From NCBI GenBank assembly GCA_015680905.1, contig CM027377.1:89073001-89137000 (forward strand): a stretch of 64,000 nt of DNA, written 5' to 3'. This document shows positions 1-10,700 of this stretch, piece by piece. Below the pieces are notes generated by a model. That model had not been told where the DNA came from. It searched no databases and worked only from the letters and a program-made list of their open reading frames with translations. The DNA comes from Coptis chinensis. Taxonomy: Eukaryota; Streptophyta; Magnoliopsida; Ranunculales; Ranunculaceae. A program made the translations under genes and the position numbers. How positions within the stretch are numbered: the stretch's first letter is position 1; each line of letters starts with the position of its first letter.

Positions 1-64
1 AATTCCGATTTTCTGAGGTTTCTTCCAGGTTTTCGCAGCAGCTGTTCTACTGAGTAGTTTTGAG

Positions 65-990
65 ATGACACCTCCTATAGTGATTCCCGAACAGTCATTT
101 GAAGACTTGATGGGAACCGATACCTATGGAGCATCGTTCGCGCGACGGATCGTGGCATTAGGATGGAGGCATCTTCGGTGAGTGATGACGATTCTTTTTC
201 ACCTAAGCTAACTGAATTCTTCTATAATAATATTACTTTTATTGTACCCAAGAAGGAGAACAAAAATTTTCCCTTGCTATTGATGGCACGACTATGAAAT
301 TCAAGAAAGCAATTGATAGCTTTGGTTTCGGGTTGCCATTACGACCCTATGCACACGTGGGGATATATGACGATATAACTCATACCTATATGAATATGCC
401 TATTTCCATGAGTATTATGGGGAGGGTGTTTCAGATCATGGACCAAGACCAATATAACATCGCCTACTGTAGCCTATCGCTGAATGTAGGCACAACCATG
501 TTGTTCATCATGATGAACATTCTAGGGAACGGCGGTTTATTCTGCCAAATAATATCGCCGGTGATGTTTTCCTTGCTTTAGGCGAGGGACGTCGTCGGTA
601 TGACATTCCCCGAGTTTTAGTTGCTACTCTGAAGCGAGGGCCATACCTTGAGGCATAAGTACCTTCTTATGCCTGTCTTGGTTTGCTTGCGCATTATGCG
701 CTTTGCCTACCCATATTCTCAGATACCGCGATACCGATTGGGAAAGGGTCGAAATCATGAGACCCACCAATCGTGGTGGTAAGATCATTCCGAGCCATGA
801 CTTGGCGGGATGGCAGTGCAACCACATTTGGTTGCCCCTTACACCCCATCAAACCAAATAACACTAGAGAGGTTAGCACTAGTTGATGATACACGCACGG
901 AAGGCGTGGCAAGTTGTTATGGCATGGCGGGATCGCGAAAGAACCTCATATAGAAGAGGAGGATGACGAAAATGTTGGGGTGCGGGTAAG
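65..990 (+). pseudogene. ORF A copy (L): env-position plant transposon protein, degenerate
   Basis: The span starts at ATG 65 (MTPPIVIPEQSFEDL) and reaches an acidic tail near 950-985. The N-terminus, the region around MDQDQYNIAYCSLSLNVGTT (about 438-500) and the segment RHKYLLMPVL (about 654-685) match the other ORF A copies at 8920-9879, 23664-24583 and 38059-38987. The frame breaks at about 180 and after 581, and several stops follow. It is the most diverged ORF A in the window. The family resembles the PF20167-like protein in plant Ty3/gypsy elements, with no known catalytic residues; its role in the element is unknown. The coding match is clear, the function is inference. Confidence 0.7.
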
Positions 991-2762
991 TTTTTAGTTA
1001 AGTTAGTGTCGCTTATGTCCCAAGCAATTTCAATTCGTTAACCCCATAATGGGTGGAACTCTTATAGAGTTAGCGTCGGTTTTTTTATTACTATATTTGT
1101 ATGTTTTAACCTTTGTTTTGCGGATGTTCCCCTGAATTTCCGCGGCGCTTCAATGGTATTTTTCCTACCCTCTTTATTTAAATGCTTTGAGGACAAAGCA
1201 TGCTTCTTGTTTGGGGGGCATAGAAACACATGTAATTAAGACATCTGTTAGGATATAGATATGTATAATATGCACTTGTTTTCTAGTTAAAATTTCAAAA
1301 ATTCAAAAATATAAATAAAAAGTATGATATACACTTAGGAATATTGGTATTGTTTTCTTTTTCTATGCTCTTAACAATTTAGAAGTCTCACATAGCTTTT
1401 GCATCGTAATAATTGTTAGAAACTTAGGTTAATATGTAGGTAATAATCTTTGCATCTATCTATAAATTTATTACATGAGTATCTATGATTGTTAGCGATA
1501 AGTTTATGAAATCTAGGCTAGAGTACCTATTCTACAAATCCTGTGAGAATATAGCCTAAAGCCTTATATGAAATGAAACATTTGAGAAATGACACAAGGG
1601 AGAAGTAAAATCCGGATAGAAAATCACACGTCCACTTGCTTGATCACTATGCCATATCCTAAGCGAGAATTTAGGCCCTTTTTGGATCGATATAGCCAGA
1701 AATTCAAACCTATGAATTATTTTCCGCTAGTCGCCCCTCTGAGCCTTTCTTTAGCCTTCCATAAACCACAATTCCTTTACCCTGTTACAAAAACAAAAAC
1801 AAAATAAAAAAAAAAAAAAATAAATCAACCTACCCATTTTAGAATAAGTCTGAGAATAGAATGAGGAAGAAAGAAAAAGAGAAAAACCTGTGTAAACAAA
1901 AATTAGTTAGTTGCTTCAGGAAATAAAGAAAAGAAGTTCCATCCAAAGAAAAAAAAAAAAAAAGAGAAATAAATCAAAACTCCAAAAAATAGAATAAAGG
2001 GAGTCAAAAGCCAAAGAAAAGAAAAAGAAAAATATGGCTAAGGATGGAAACAAAGTGTAGAAGCAAAAAAGTAAATAACAAGGTTTCTCTAGTTACATAA
2101 TATGAAGACTCTATTATCTCAGACTTGTCCTTTTTTTGAATATCCATTTCCTTCCTTCTTAAACCATCTCCTAATCCCCGAACACCTAATAAAGACCTCT
2201 AGCTCAATTAGGAATAGGTTAGTGTGATAGTAAGTGGCGGATGTGTTTGATCGACTCCGGCTTCCTTGTTGTCATTGAGATTGTAAGGTAAAGTGTGCCC
2301 ACTTGCACTGGAGCAAATGAAAACTTGAGTGGAAAAATCGAGTGGTTTTGTCTTGACATTTATGTGAGGACCTACTTAAGGACGCTATTCGAAGTTTTCA
2401 AAACGGACTGCTATTACATTTCATAGTATTACTCATTGTTATATGTTTATTTTAGATGATTGATTATTATGCATATATTAGCTTAGGGTTCTGACTGGGT
2501 TATTCTTATGTATTTGCTAGTGAGAGGTATAGATAGTTGAGACATGAATGAGAAAACAATAGTTTTATTTCTTAGTCGTTGTAGTATAGATGAAGTTTGT
2601 GAGTACCTTCATCGGAAAACTCTCACGAGCAGGCTATAACTTCGTCCACTAGGGAATTCCTAGTGGTTTAAGGCCTTGTTGCATATGGTCAATGCAATCG
2701 CGACTCAAATAAAACGAGTAGTTAGAACTCCATTTTTTGGTCACTTATTCTAATTTCTCATC
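991..2762 (+). other. 3' non-coding region of L
   Basis: About 1.8 kb between ORF A and the polypurine tract. No ORF is conserved between copies here; the predicted peptides are in different frames in each element. The block is recognisable in E1 (24584-26461), E2 (43400-45187), the E2 inverted segment (36206-38058), N1 (7157-8919) and E4 (53366-54840). It includes an A-rich variable site at 1803-1822 that is expanded to (TA)n or poly-T in other copies. Confidence 0.7.
1184..1218 (+). other. Post-ORF A stem-loop plus G-rich tract
   Basis: GCTTTGAGGACAAAGC (1184-1199) can fold as a 6-bp stem with an AGGA loop. It is followed by TTGTTTGGGGGG (1207-1218). The arrangement copies that of the true polypurine tract at 2763-2800. 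The same pair occurs after ORF A at 24787-24821 and 43604-43641. Confidence 0.7.
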
Positions 2763-2800
2763 TTTGCTTGAGGACAAGCAAAATGCTGTTTGGGGTGGTT
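2763..2800 (+). promoter_or_regulatory. Polypurine tract of L with upstream stem-loop
   Basis: TTTGCTTGAGGACAAGCAAA (2763-2782) is an 8-bp inverted repeat around AGGA. It is followed by TGTTTGGGGTGGTT directly abutting the LTR start TGATAAG at 2801. This is the position and composition expected of the plus-strand primer of an LTR retrotransposon. Confidence 0.85.
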
Positions 2801-4244
2801 TGATAAGAGCCCAAAACTGTAGTTTTAACCCCTTAGCAGTCATACTTTTAGACCAATTATGTGAGTAATAAGTAGGAGTTAAGACTGATTACGTGTTTTA
2901 TGTATTTCAGGGCTTCAAAGTCCATTATGTGCGTGAAATGTGCCACTTTGATGAGATAAAGGAGCAATGGTTGCTAAGGAGTTCGATAAATGAGCAAAGC
3001 CTTTGTAAAGCCGGTCAAAAGAAAAGTCGAATGTCATATCTTTTGACTCAGACCCGTATCTTTAGACTTAGACCGAATTGGGCCTACCTTATGTCAAAAC
3101 GACCGGCTCGAAAGAGCTTTCCAATGGTCTAAGCCTTGACCCAATCAGAGGAGCAGAAGTGGACGAAAAGTCTGTTGAAGCCAACTGCAGCTGAAGAGGC
3201 CTTTTGATTTGAAAGAATTGGGTTTTGGGCCTGATTCTCTGGCCCAAAACATGGCTCCAAGCCCATGCACGATTTTTGGATCTGGATGTATAAAAACAAA
3301 AGCTTCACTCTTTGTTAATGGTAGCTAGTTAGACCTAAATTAATATATAGAATTCTAGATCTAGTTTTAATTAATTAATTAAGTTTTAGTTCCATTACAA
3401 TTCTTGTTTTAGATTAAATTCTTGAATGATTGTTCTTGATTGATTAGATAGATAAAATAGTTATTATTCAATTTCGTTCTTGTCATTTCCATTCTAGATC
3501 TAATTTAAATTCTTGTTCTTATTCCATTCCAGCCATTAAATTAGATTCATTATTGTTAATTAAGTAAATCTCAATTTCTTACATTATGTTTAGTTTAGAT
3601 TCAATGGGAAATGTTAGTTTGATGACTCAAGGCTAAACCTCCATTAGAGGGGTTGATGAAGCCTTGATGAAAACTTAGTGGTTAGTATAGAATTGGAAGT
3701 AGAATCTATTCCACTCTAGAAGGTCGTGTTTCGCCATGAGAATGGGTGGACGACCTCACATGCTAGTTAGTATCCGGTAGGAATGCCATGAACACTAGGG
3801 ATTAGACTCGAAATTCTTGCCGTGAAAACGTAAGAATCGAGATACGACAGTCTATACTAGGTTATTAAGTTGGATTCGAGGTGGATTTAATTCCCCTCTA
3901 TTTCTTTATCTAGAGTCAAACAATCAGATTATTTCCGTAGCTTCGTAGATTATCTTTAGTTTATATTTTATCTTGTTATTTATTATATCTAGTTATTTAA
4001 AATAACGCGTCTTGTTAGCATAACATTTCGTAAAGCTCTCATTGACTTAAGGCTGATTTCTTAGACTTAGAAGACAATCCATGCTAGGGAACTAGGAGTG
4101 GAACGAACTTCCTACTCCACTTAGTGCAATTCGCATCGAGAGTAGAAGCTTTGATAATAGACTCGTAAAAGTCCAGTTTTAGTTTACTTACGGATTGAAT
4201 TCATCGTTCATTTCGTAGGTAGACTATTCATTTTACTTTTATCA
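2801..4244 (+). repeat. 3' LTR of L (1,444 bp)
   Basis: It begins TGATAAGAGCCCAAAACTG and ends ACTTTTATCA, giving TG...CA termini. A TATA box (TATAAAAA) lies at 3289-3296. The body is collinear with the E2 LTRs but carries extra U3 sequence (about 2960-3020) that E2 lacks. Confidence 0.85.
3289..3296 (+). promoter_or_regulatory. LTR TATA box (L)
   Basis: TATAAAAA lies inside a block (GGATGTATAAAAACAAAAGC) conserved in all LTRs of the window, e.g. 45653-45660 plus and 17711-17717, 35523-35530, 52777-52784 and 60219-60226 minus. It is the probable Pol II core promoter at the U3/R boundary. Confidence 0.7.
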
Positions 4245-4249
4245 ATCAA

Positions 4250-4332
4250 CTTCAAAATTAAGTTTTAGTGTTACTTCGTTTTAGTTTCATCATTTATAAT
4301 CGTGAGTAGAACTATCATTTTTACATTTATCA
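4250..4332 (+). repeat. Terminal part of the E1 5' LTR
   Basis: The end TTTACATTTATCA and the preceding GTTTTAGTTTCATC and CGTGAGTA blocks match the end of the E1 3' LTR (46800-46885) better than the L LTR just upstream. The rest of this LTR lies left of L, off-window. Confidence 0.65.
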
Positions 4333-4334
4333 AA

Positions 4335-4346
4335 TGGCACTTTGCC
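4335..4346 (+). promoter_or_regulatory. Primer binding site of E1 (degenerate)
   Basis: TGGCACTTTGCC lies 2 bp after the LTR end. It is a mutated form of TGGCGCCGCTGCC, the intact site at 28788-28800, which is complementary to the 3' end of plant tRNA-Asp. Confidence 0.7.
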
Positions 4347-4347
4347 A

Positions 4348-4920
4348 TCTTAGTTCCCTTTAGTATTGTTTTCTTTAGAATTGTTAGTCCAAAAGTCCCA
4401 TAACCCACCCACCCATGTTTGATTCTAACTGACGGTTGTCCATTTCAAAGATCAAAATTTTCCTCAGAGAATTACCGCAGATACAACTACGCTTCTAGGG
4501 TGTATAAACTAAAGCTACCAGCCCAAATGCCTGGAACTCCAGTTTGACCTGAGCACGACCCACGCCTTGCCAAGGCAAAATTCGAGCACCCCCCGCGCCC
4601 AAGCGCCTGGAGCTCCAGTTTGACCTGACCGCGACCCGCGCCCTCTACCTAGGCTTATTCTGAGCGCGACCCACACCCTCTGCTGAAACTACCCGATTTC
4701 CACAGGTTTGTTTCAAACTTCCATTTCTTCAAAGTTTTCAGTGTTCTAACTTGTTATATACATTAAGCACACGTATACAAGCCACTAATCATAAGTGAAG
4801 CAAGGAGGCATTCAGGTACTTCTATTTCAACACCTTGCATCTCCTATTAGAGGTTCATACTAGCATATTAGGATTGTTTGGAGTGTTGTCTTGTTTAGTT
4901 AAGATTGGTCTTAGCCTTGC
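4348..4920 (+). other. 5' leader of E1 with GC-rich repeats
   Basis: Untranslated leader between PBS and gag. At 4525-4680 it holds imperfect repeats built on CTGGAACTCCAGTTTGACCT followed by GAGCGCGACCCGCGCC-like units. Related units occur in front of ORF A of the same element (23330-23590). Confidence 0.65.
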
Positions 4921-5756
4921 ATGAGATTAAGGTTAGGTAGAAGAAAAATGTGTAACGTAATCAACCGACAACATCAACAAACATGCCTTTCTAGTATACC
5001 ACTCACTACACCTTTAGCTAATGTACCACACACCACACCTGAAATAATGGCTGAAGAAAGAGAGTCTCCTCTCTTTGACTTTTACAAAGCCTTGAGCGAT
5101 AGCCCTAAATCTTGCATCGTTCTATCAGACCTAGTAGGGGATTTTCGAATTCCCCCAAATATATTTAATTTGTTACCAGTTTTTCATGGGTTAGACCATG
5201 AAAAACCTTATCAGTACATGCGTAGGATTAACCAAGTCCTTACTACATTCCACCATCCTATGGTTGGTGCTGAATAGATTAAACTGAGGGTGTTTCCTTT
5301 CACCTTAGCAGATAATGCGGCGTCTTGGTTAACTGCCTAAGCGCCTAATTCTGTGGACTCGTGGGCTAAACTTGTCCAACTATTTATGGAACACTTTTAC
5401 CCACCACTGAAGATCGATGAAATGCTTTCCAAGATTCATTTTTTTCGACAGAATCCTCATGAATTATTTTCAGAGGCTTGGAATCATTTCACCGATCTTC
5501 TTATAGAGTGTCCACACCATAACCTCGCGAAAGACACATTAGTTTGTGCCTTTTTCAAATGACTTCTACACCAACATAAAGAAGTCCTTGACATAATGAA
5601 TGGGGCTAGTTTCCTAAGTAAGGGAGCCTCAAAGGCTTATAAATTTTTAGAAGATTAAACTAAGCGTAATAATAACTAGGGGGGTAGTGACGATATCTCC
5701 CATTCCGCTAGTTCTTCTACAACAGTTAAATCCGCCGGTATGTTTGAGATGAAACC
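4921..5756 (+). pseudogene. gag: gag, N-terminal part (E1), interrupted by N1
   Basis: Structural capsid protein of a Ty3/gypsy element. ATG 4921 (MRLRLGRRK) is chosen because the same ATGAGATTAAGG start is conserved in N1 (16192), E2 (29389), E4 (58707) and, as ATGAGGTTAAGG, in E0 (63179). ATG 5047 is an in-frame alternative. Typical Athila/Tat gag blocks are visible: NLLPVFHGLDHEKPYQ (about 5170-5215), VFPFTLAD, LFMEHFYPPLK (about 5380-5412) and the ECPHHN block (about 5508-5525). In-frame stops occur at about 5275, 5338 and 5560. The frame is cut at 5756 after MFEMKP by insertion of N1 and resumes at 18147. Confidence 0.85.
5752..5756. repeat. TSD of N1 (left copy)
   Basis: aaacc, matched exactly at 18142-18146. 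Confidence 0.9.
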
Positions 5757-7116
5757 TGATAACTATAAAATGTATAGTTTACCTACGAAATGAACGATGA
5801 ATTCACAACGTAAGTAAACTAAAACTATTTTTTACTAGTCTATTATCAAATCTTCTACTCTCAATGCGAATTGCACTAAATGGAGTAGGAAGTTCGTTCC
5901 ACTCCTAATTCCCTAGCATGGATTGTTTTCTAAGTCTAAGAAATCAGTCTTAAGTCAATGAGAGCTTTACGAAGGGGAATTAGACTACGATGCAACTACC
6001 CACGAAATGCAACTAGTCGACTATCAGACAACTAAGGGAATGCTACGTTGATTCGATGTTAAGGAGTTAGAGGGGGGTTGATTCCACCTTAACTCAACTT
6101 AATCCACTAGCGACGAGTCATCGTAATCCGAATTGAACTGCTACGCAGAACAATCGGTTCTTCCTAATCCCTAATTACACATGGCATTTCTACCAATTAA
6201 TAATTAGCATGTGAACGATTAAACCCATTCTCATGGTGAACTAAACGCTTTCTAGAGTGGAAAGGAAATTACGACAATCTCCGATAATTGAATCAAGCTT
6301 TCATCAAGGCTTCTCAACCCCTCTAATGGAGGTTTAGCCTTGAATCATTCCAAATCATTTCCATTTAAATTAAATCTACACATAATATAAAGCATTGAAA
6401 TTTACTTAATTTAAACAATAATGAATCTAATTTAATGACTAAAATGAAATAAAGACATGAATTGAAATTAGATCTAGAATTGGAAATAACAAAATCGAAA
6501 TTGATAAAGAATACTACTTTATTTATCTAATCAAATTGAAGAACAAGATTCAAAGGTTTAATCTACTACAATGAATTGAAACTAATTAAACTAAGTTCTA
6601 AAACTAATTAATGGAGGATAACTAATCTAGGTCTAACTATCTACCTAACCTAACTGCCATTAACAATGAGGCAAGCTTTTGTTTTATACATCCAGATCCA
6701 AAAATCGTGCATGGGCTTGGAGCCATGTTTTGGGCCGTAGAATCAGCCCAAAACCCAATTCTTTCAAATCAAAAAGGCCTTTCAGCTGCAGTTGGCTTCA
6801 ACAGACTTTTCGTCCACTTCTGCTCCTCTTATTGGATCAAGGCTCGGACCATTGCAAAGCTCTTTCCGAAATCGGTCGTTTTGACATAAGGTAGGCCTCA
6901 ATCCGAGGTCTGAGTCCAAAGATATGGCATTCGAAGTTCTCACTTGACTTTTGCTCCTTTATCTCGCTAAAGTGGCACATTTCTCACACATAATGGACTT
7001 TGAAGCCCGAAATGCATAAAACACGTAATCGAGATTAACTCTTACTTATTATTCACATAATTGGTCTAACGGTATGATTATTAAGGGGTTAAAACTACAG
7101 TTTTGGGCTCTTATCA
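5757..7116 (-). repeat. N1 3' LTR
   Basis: On the minus strand it reads TGATAAGAGCCC...GTTATCA. The TATA box is at 6682-6688 on the minus strand. It is preceded on the minus strand by the polypurine tract at 7117-7131. Confidence 0.9.
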
Positions 7117-7156
7117 AACCACCCCCAAACAAAGATTTTGCTTGTCCTCAAGCAAA
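7117..7156 (-). promoter_or_regulatory. N1 polypurine tract and stem-loop
   Basis: On the minus strand a GCTTGAGGACAAGC-type stem-loop (7136-7156) precedes TGTTTGGGGGTGGTT (7117-7131), which abuts the 3' LTR. Confidence 0.85.
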
Positions 7157-8700
7157 GATGAGAAATTAGAATAAGTGACCAAAAATGGAGTTCTAACTAC
7201 TCTCGTTTTGCTGAGTCGCGATTGCATTGACCATATGCAACAAGGCCTTAAACCACTAGGAATTCCCTAGTGGACGAAGTTATAGCCTCGTGAGAGTTTT
7301 CCGATGAAGGTACTCACAAACTTCATCTATACTACAACGACTAAGAAAATAAAACTATTGTTTCCTTATTCATGCTCAACTATCTATACATCTCTAGCAA
7401 TTGAATAAGAATAACCAAGTCAGAAACCTAAGTTAATATATGCATAATAATCTATCATCTACAATAAACATATACACAATGAGTAGTACTATAAAATGTT
7501 TAGCGTGTTTGTTTCTAGAACTTCGAATAGCGTCCTTAAGTAGGTTCTCACAATAATAGTCAAGAAACAACACTCTGATTTTTCCACTCAAGTTTAAGCT
7601 ACTCCAAAGATACAAGATGGGCACACTTTACCTTACAATCTCAATGACACACAGGAAGCTCGAGTCGATCAAACACATCCGCCACTTATTATCATCACAC
7701 TAACCTATTCCTAATCGAGCTAGAGGTTTTTATTAGGTGTTACGGGATTAGGAGATGGTTTAAGAAGGAAGGAAATGGATATTCAAAATGACAAGTCTGA
7801 GATAATAGAGTCTTCATATTATGTAACTAGAGAAAACCTTGTTATTTACTTTTGCTTCTACACTTTGTTTCCATCCTTACCCATATTTTTTTTCCTTTTC
7901 TTTGGCTTTTGACTCCCTTTTATTCTATTTTTGGAGTTTTTATTTTATTTCTATTTTTATTTTCCTTTTCTTTGGATGGAAACTTATTTTCTTTATTTTC
8001 TGAAGCACTAACTAATTTTTGTTTACACAGTTTTCTTCTTTTTCTTCTTTCTTCATCATTCTATTCTCGGACTTATTCTAAATTGGGTAGGTTGGTTTTT
8101 TTTTTTTTTTTTTTTGTTTTTGTTTTGTAACAGGTAAAGGAATTGTGGTTTATGGAAGGGCTAATGAAAGGCTCAGTGGGGTGACTAGCGGAAAATAATT
8201 CATAGGTTTGAATTTCTGGCTATATCGATCCAAAGAGGGCCTAAATTCTCGCTTAGGATATGGTTTAGTGATCAAGCAAGTGGACGTGTGATTTCTCTAT
8301 CCGGATTTTACTTCTCCCTTGTGTCATTTCTCAAATGTTTCGCTCATATAAGGCTTTAGGCTATATTCTCGCAGGATTTGTAGAATAAGTACTCTAGCCT
8401 AGATTTCAGAAACTTACTGCTAACAATCATAGATACTCATGTATTATATTTATAGATAGATGTAAAGATTATTACCTATATATTAACCTAAGTTTCTAAC
8501 AATTATTCTGACGCAACAGCTACGTGAGACTTCTAGATTGTTTAAGAGCATAGAGAAAGAAAACAATGCCAATATTCCTAAGTGTATAGCATAACTTATT
8601 TATTTATATTTTTGAATTTTTTTAAAATTCTAACTAGAAAACAAGTGCATATTATACCTATCTATATCCTAACAGATGCCTCAATTACACGTGTTTCTAT
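7157..8700 (-). other. 3' non-coding region of N1
   Basis: Collinear with the other 3' regions. It holds a pyrimidine-rich stretch (7850-8120) with a T-run at about 8097-8117. Hydrophobic open frames here are not conserved between copies and are not called. Confidence 0.65.
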
Positions 8701-8740
8701 GCCCACCCCCAAACAAGAAACATGATTTGTCCTCAAAGTA
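8701..8740 (-). other. Post-ORF A G-rich module (N1)
   Basis: The minus strand has a decayed TTTGAGGACAAAT stem followed by TTGTTTGGGGGTGGGC. It is equivalent to 1184-1218 and 43604-43641. Confidence 0.6.
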
Positions 8741-8919
8741 TTTAAATAGAGAGGGTAGGAAAAATACCATGGAAACGCGTGAAAATTCGAACATCCAAAA
8801 AACAAGGTTATAACATACTAATATAGAAAAGAAAACGGACGCAACTCTATAAGAGTTCCATCCATTATGGGGTTAACAAGAAATAAATTGCTTGGGACAT
8901 AAGCAGACACTAACTGAAA

Positions 8920-9879
8920 CTAAAAACATACCTCCACTTCAGCGTTTAACTCGTCATATTCGTCATCCTCTACTTCTATAAAGAAGTGAGGCTCCTTCGC
9001 GTCCTGCCATGCTATGATAATTTGCCAGGCTTCACGCCATTTATCATCTATGGTTGCTAACCTATTAAGTGCCACTTGGTCTGATGGGGTGTAGGGTGCA
9101 ACCTGGTGAGGTTGTATCCGCCACCCTTGCCAAGTCATTGCACGGAAAGATCGAATAATACTATTGGTGGGTCGCACCGTGTCTACCCTAATCTAATCCG
9201 TGAAACGTGTACAAAAAACAGGAAAGAAACATAGCATAATACGTGAAATTAGAACAGGCATAAGAAGGTACTTATGCCTCATGGTATGGGCTCGTGCTAA
9301 ACTAGACATCAAAGTTCTGGGAAGGTCATAGAACCGGCGTCCCGTGGCTAAAGCAAGGAAAACGCTGCAAGTGGCGTCATTCACGTAAGAAAAAAAGCCA
9401 TTCCCTAAAATGTTTAGCATAATCCAAAACATAACAGTTCCTATGTTCATGGACAAAGCTACCAAGTGCAGCAACGCGTTATAGTCCCCTTGGTCCTCAA
9501 TACGGAAAATGCCTGCCCCATAAGCCTCGTGCAAAAGACTCATAAGTGTAGACATGCATATTATCGAATCCAATAGCACCATGGGTCTTGTATCTCAAAT
9601 GGGCATAGCAAGTCCAAGAACAAATGCTAGCAAGAACCTCGGTAATTTCCATTGGTTCATCGTTAATGTTGATGGAGAACACTTGTTCTCCATCCGGTCT
9701 CAAAGAAAATGCAGTTATTATAAAAATAAGATGCAAGTGCTAGAGAATAAAGTTCAGCCGGTCTTACCATAAGAGGTTCCCACCAACGATGTGATCACCT
9801 CATGAAACCAAGCACCGTAAGTAGTGCTTTGGAACAAATCTTCAAAAGACTGTTCCGGTATTATTATAGGAGATGCCAT
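8920..9879 (-). pseudogene. ORF A (N1), about 300 codons with frameshifts
   Basis: The start at 9879 (MASPIIIPEQSFEDLFQ) is conserved in E1 and in the E2 inverted copy. In order it shows: an N-terminal PEQSFEDLF motif; a segment with DGEQVFSINI then PMEITEVLASICSW; RIEDQGDYN; MNIGTVMFWIMLNILG; LPRTLMSSLARAHTMRHKYL leading to LLMPVLISRIML; TNSIIRSFRAMTW; and an acidic C-terminus (EVEDDEYDELNAEVE). The frame changes near 9745, 9540 and 9185. The LPxPxLITxLL-like and EFYxN-like blocks recall PF20167-type plant transposon proteins. No signal peptide or clear transmembrane anchor is seen, so 'env-like' refers to position only. Confidence 0.75.
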
Positions 9880-9959
9880 CTCAAAACTACGCTTTGGAAC
9901 AGCTGCAAAACAACCGGGTACTACGCGCGAAAAATTGGAAAATTTCTGGTCCACGGAAG

Positions 9960-10130
9960 TCGTCGCCGAAAGGCCTTTAACTAGGCCGAAGTCGCCTCTT
10001 TTGTATTTTGGAATTCCAGTGTTTTAGCCCGAAGTCAAGCTTTTGACTTGGGCGCCGCCTCGAAAGCAAAATTTTCTGTCGAAGTGTAAGAGCGCCGCTC
10101 TCCTCAAGCTGGCCCGAAGGCGAAGGTAGA
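9960..10130 (-). other. GC-rich leader of ORF A (N1)
   Basis: It contains CACTGGAATTCCA and GCG-rich units resembling those in the gag leader. The sequence is garbled relative to E1 23330-23590. Confidence 0.5.
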
Positions 10131-10228
10131 TTTGCAAAAATGGAGATCGAAACGTGGGAATCAAGGGTGTGAAAGGTGCGTGATGGAGTTTAGGTGTAGT
10201 GTGAGTTGTGAGGATAGATTGTATCAAG

Positions 10229-10236
10229 TTTATATA
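10229..10236 (-). promoter_or_regulatory. Internal TATA box upstream of ORF A (N1)
   Basis: The minus strand reads CCTATATAAACTTG, followed by an A/C/T-rich leader. The same block is at 23207-23214 (plus) and 39364-39371 (minus), always about 350-460 bp before the ORF A start. It suggests a separate transcript for ORF A. Confidence 0.55.
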
Positions 10237-10523
10237 GGTTTTAAGTTGCTAAAATGGGTCGGAAAGTTGCCAAAACTAATTACGGCGGTTTCGAAAATCC
10301 TAAAATTTCCAAACCAAAAACGAAACAACTCATTTTCTTGATTCTAATTCAAACCCAAGATCTTTTAGGTTGATTATATGATTGAATGTACCTATTTAAT
10401 CTAGATTTCATCCTACAATGATACTTAATCATATTTCTCGCCTAAACAACCATATTTTCACCTTGACTCCGCCAATAATAAATTCTAAATAGGGTTATAT
10501 AAAAAATAAAGCTTGAATTGATA

Positions 10524-10553
10524 AAACCACCCCAAAACAAGTTGGGAAGGTGG
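10524..10553 (-). other. ORF B/ORF A boundary G-rich module (N1)
   Basis: The minus strand reads CCCACCTTCCCAACTTG followed by TTTTGGGGTGGTTTT. The same motif is at 22911-22934 (plus) and 39657-39687 (minus). Confidence 0.6.
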
Positions 10554-10700
10554 GATCAATATGAAACAACCACACATACTGAAAATAACCCCTTATATTA
10601 AAATTTTCATTCAGAGTACCTTTCCTACAACATTCAAAATAATGAAAATAAAAGTTACATTACAATAAAACAACAAAAATAAATAAAACAACAACCACTA

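Larger units (their letters stand above)
1..4244 (+). mobile_element. Element L: 3' part of an Athila-like LTR retrotransposon (left end off-window)
   Basis: Plus-strand element of which only ORF A, the long 3' non-coding region, the polypurine tract and the 3' LTR lie in the window. The LTR ends in TTATCA at 4244. It is followed directly by about 88 bp that match the terminal part of a different LTR (the E1 3' LTR end at 46800-46885) and then by a PBS. L is therefore read as an insertion into the 5' LTR of E1. Its TSD should be atcaa (4245-4249), and the partner copy lies off-window. Its LTR is distinguishable from, but related to, those of E2 and E4. Confidence 0.75.

Noticed and set aside
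2801..4332. Tandem LTR-internal-LTR-internal-LTR array sharing the LTR at 2801-4332
   Set aside because: The LTR contains two terminal ends; the outer 88 bp match the E1 LTR and the main body does not. Nesting of L in the E1 5' LTR explains it better than a shared LTR.
7852..8130. Hydrophobic Phe/Leu-rich ORF (also 36782-37138 and 54059-54352)
   Set aside because: Arises from T-rich non-coding DNA. The frame and stops are not conserved between copies and length follows the T-runs.
8920..9879. ORF A as a true envelope glycoprotein
   Set aside because: No signal peptide, convincing transmembrane anchor or fusion-type segment is visible; only the position resembles env.
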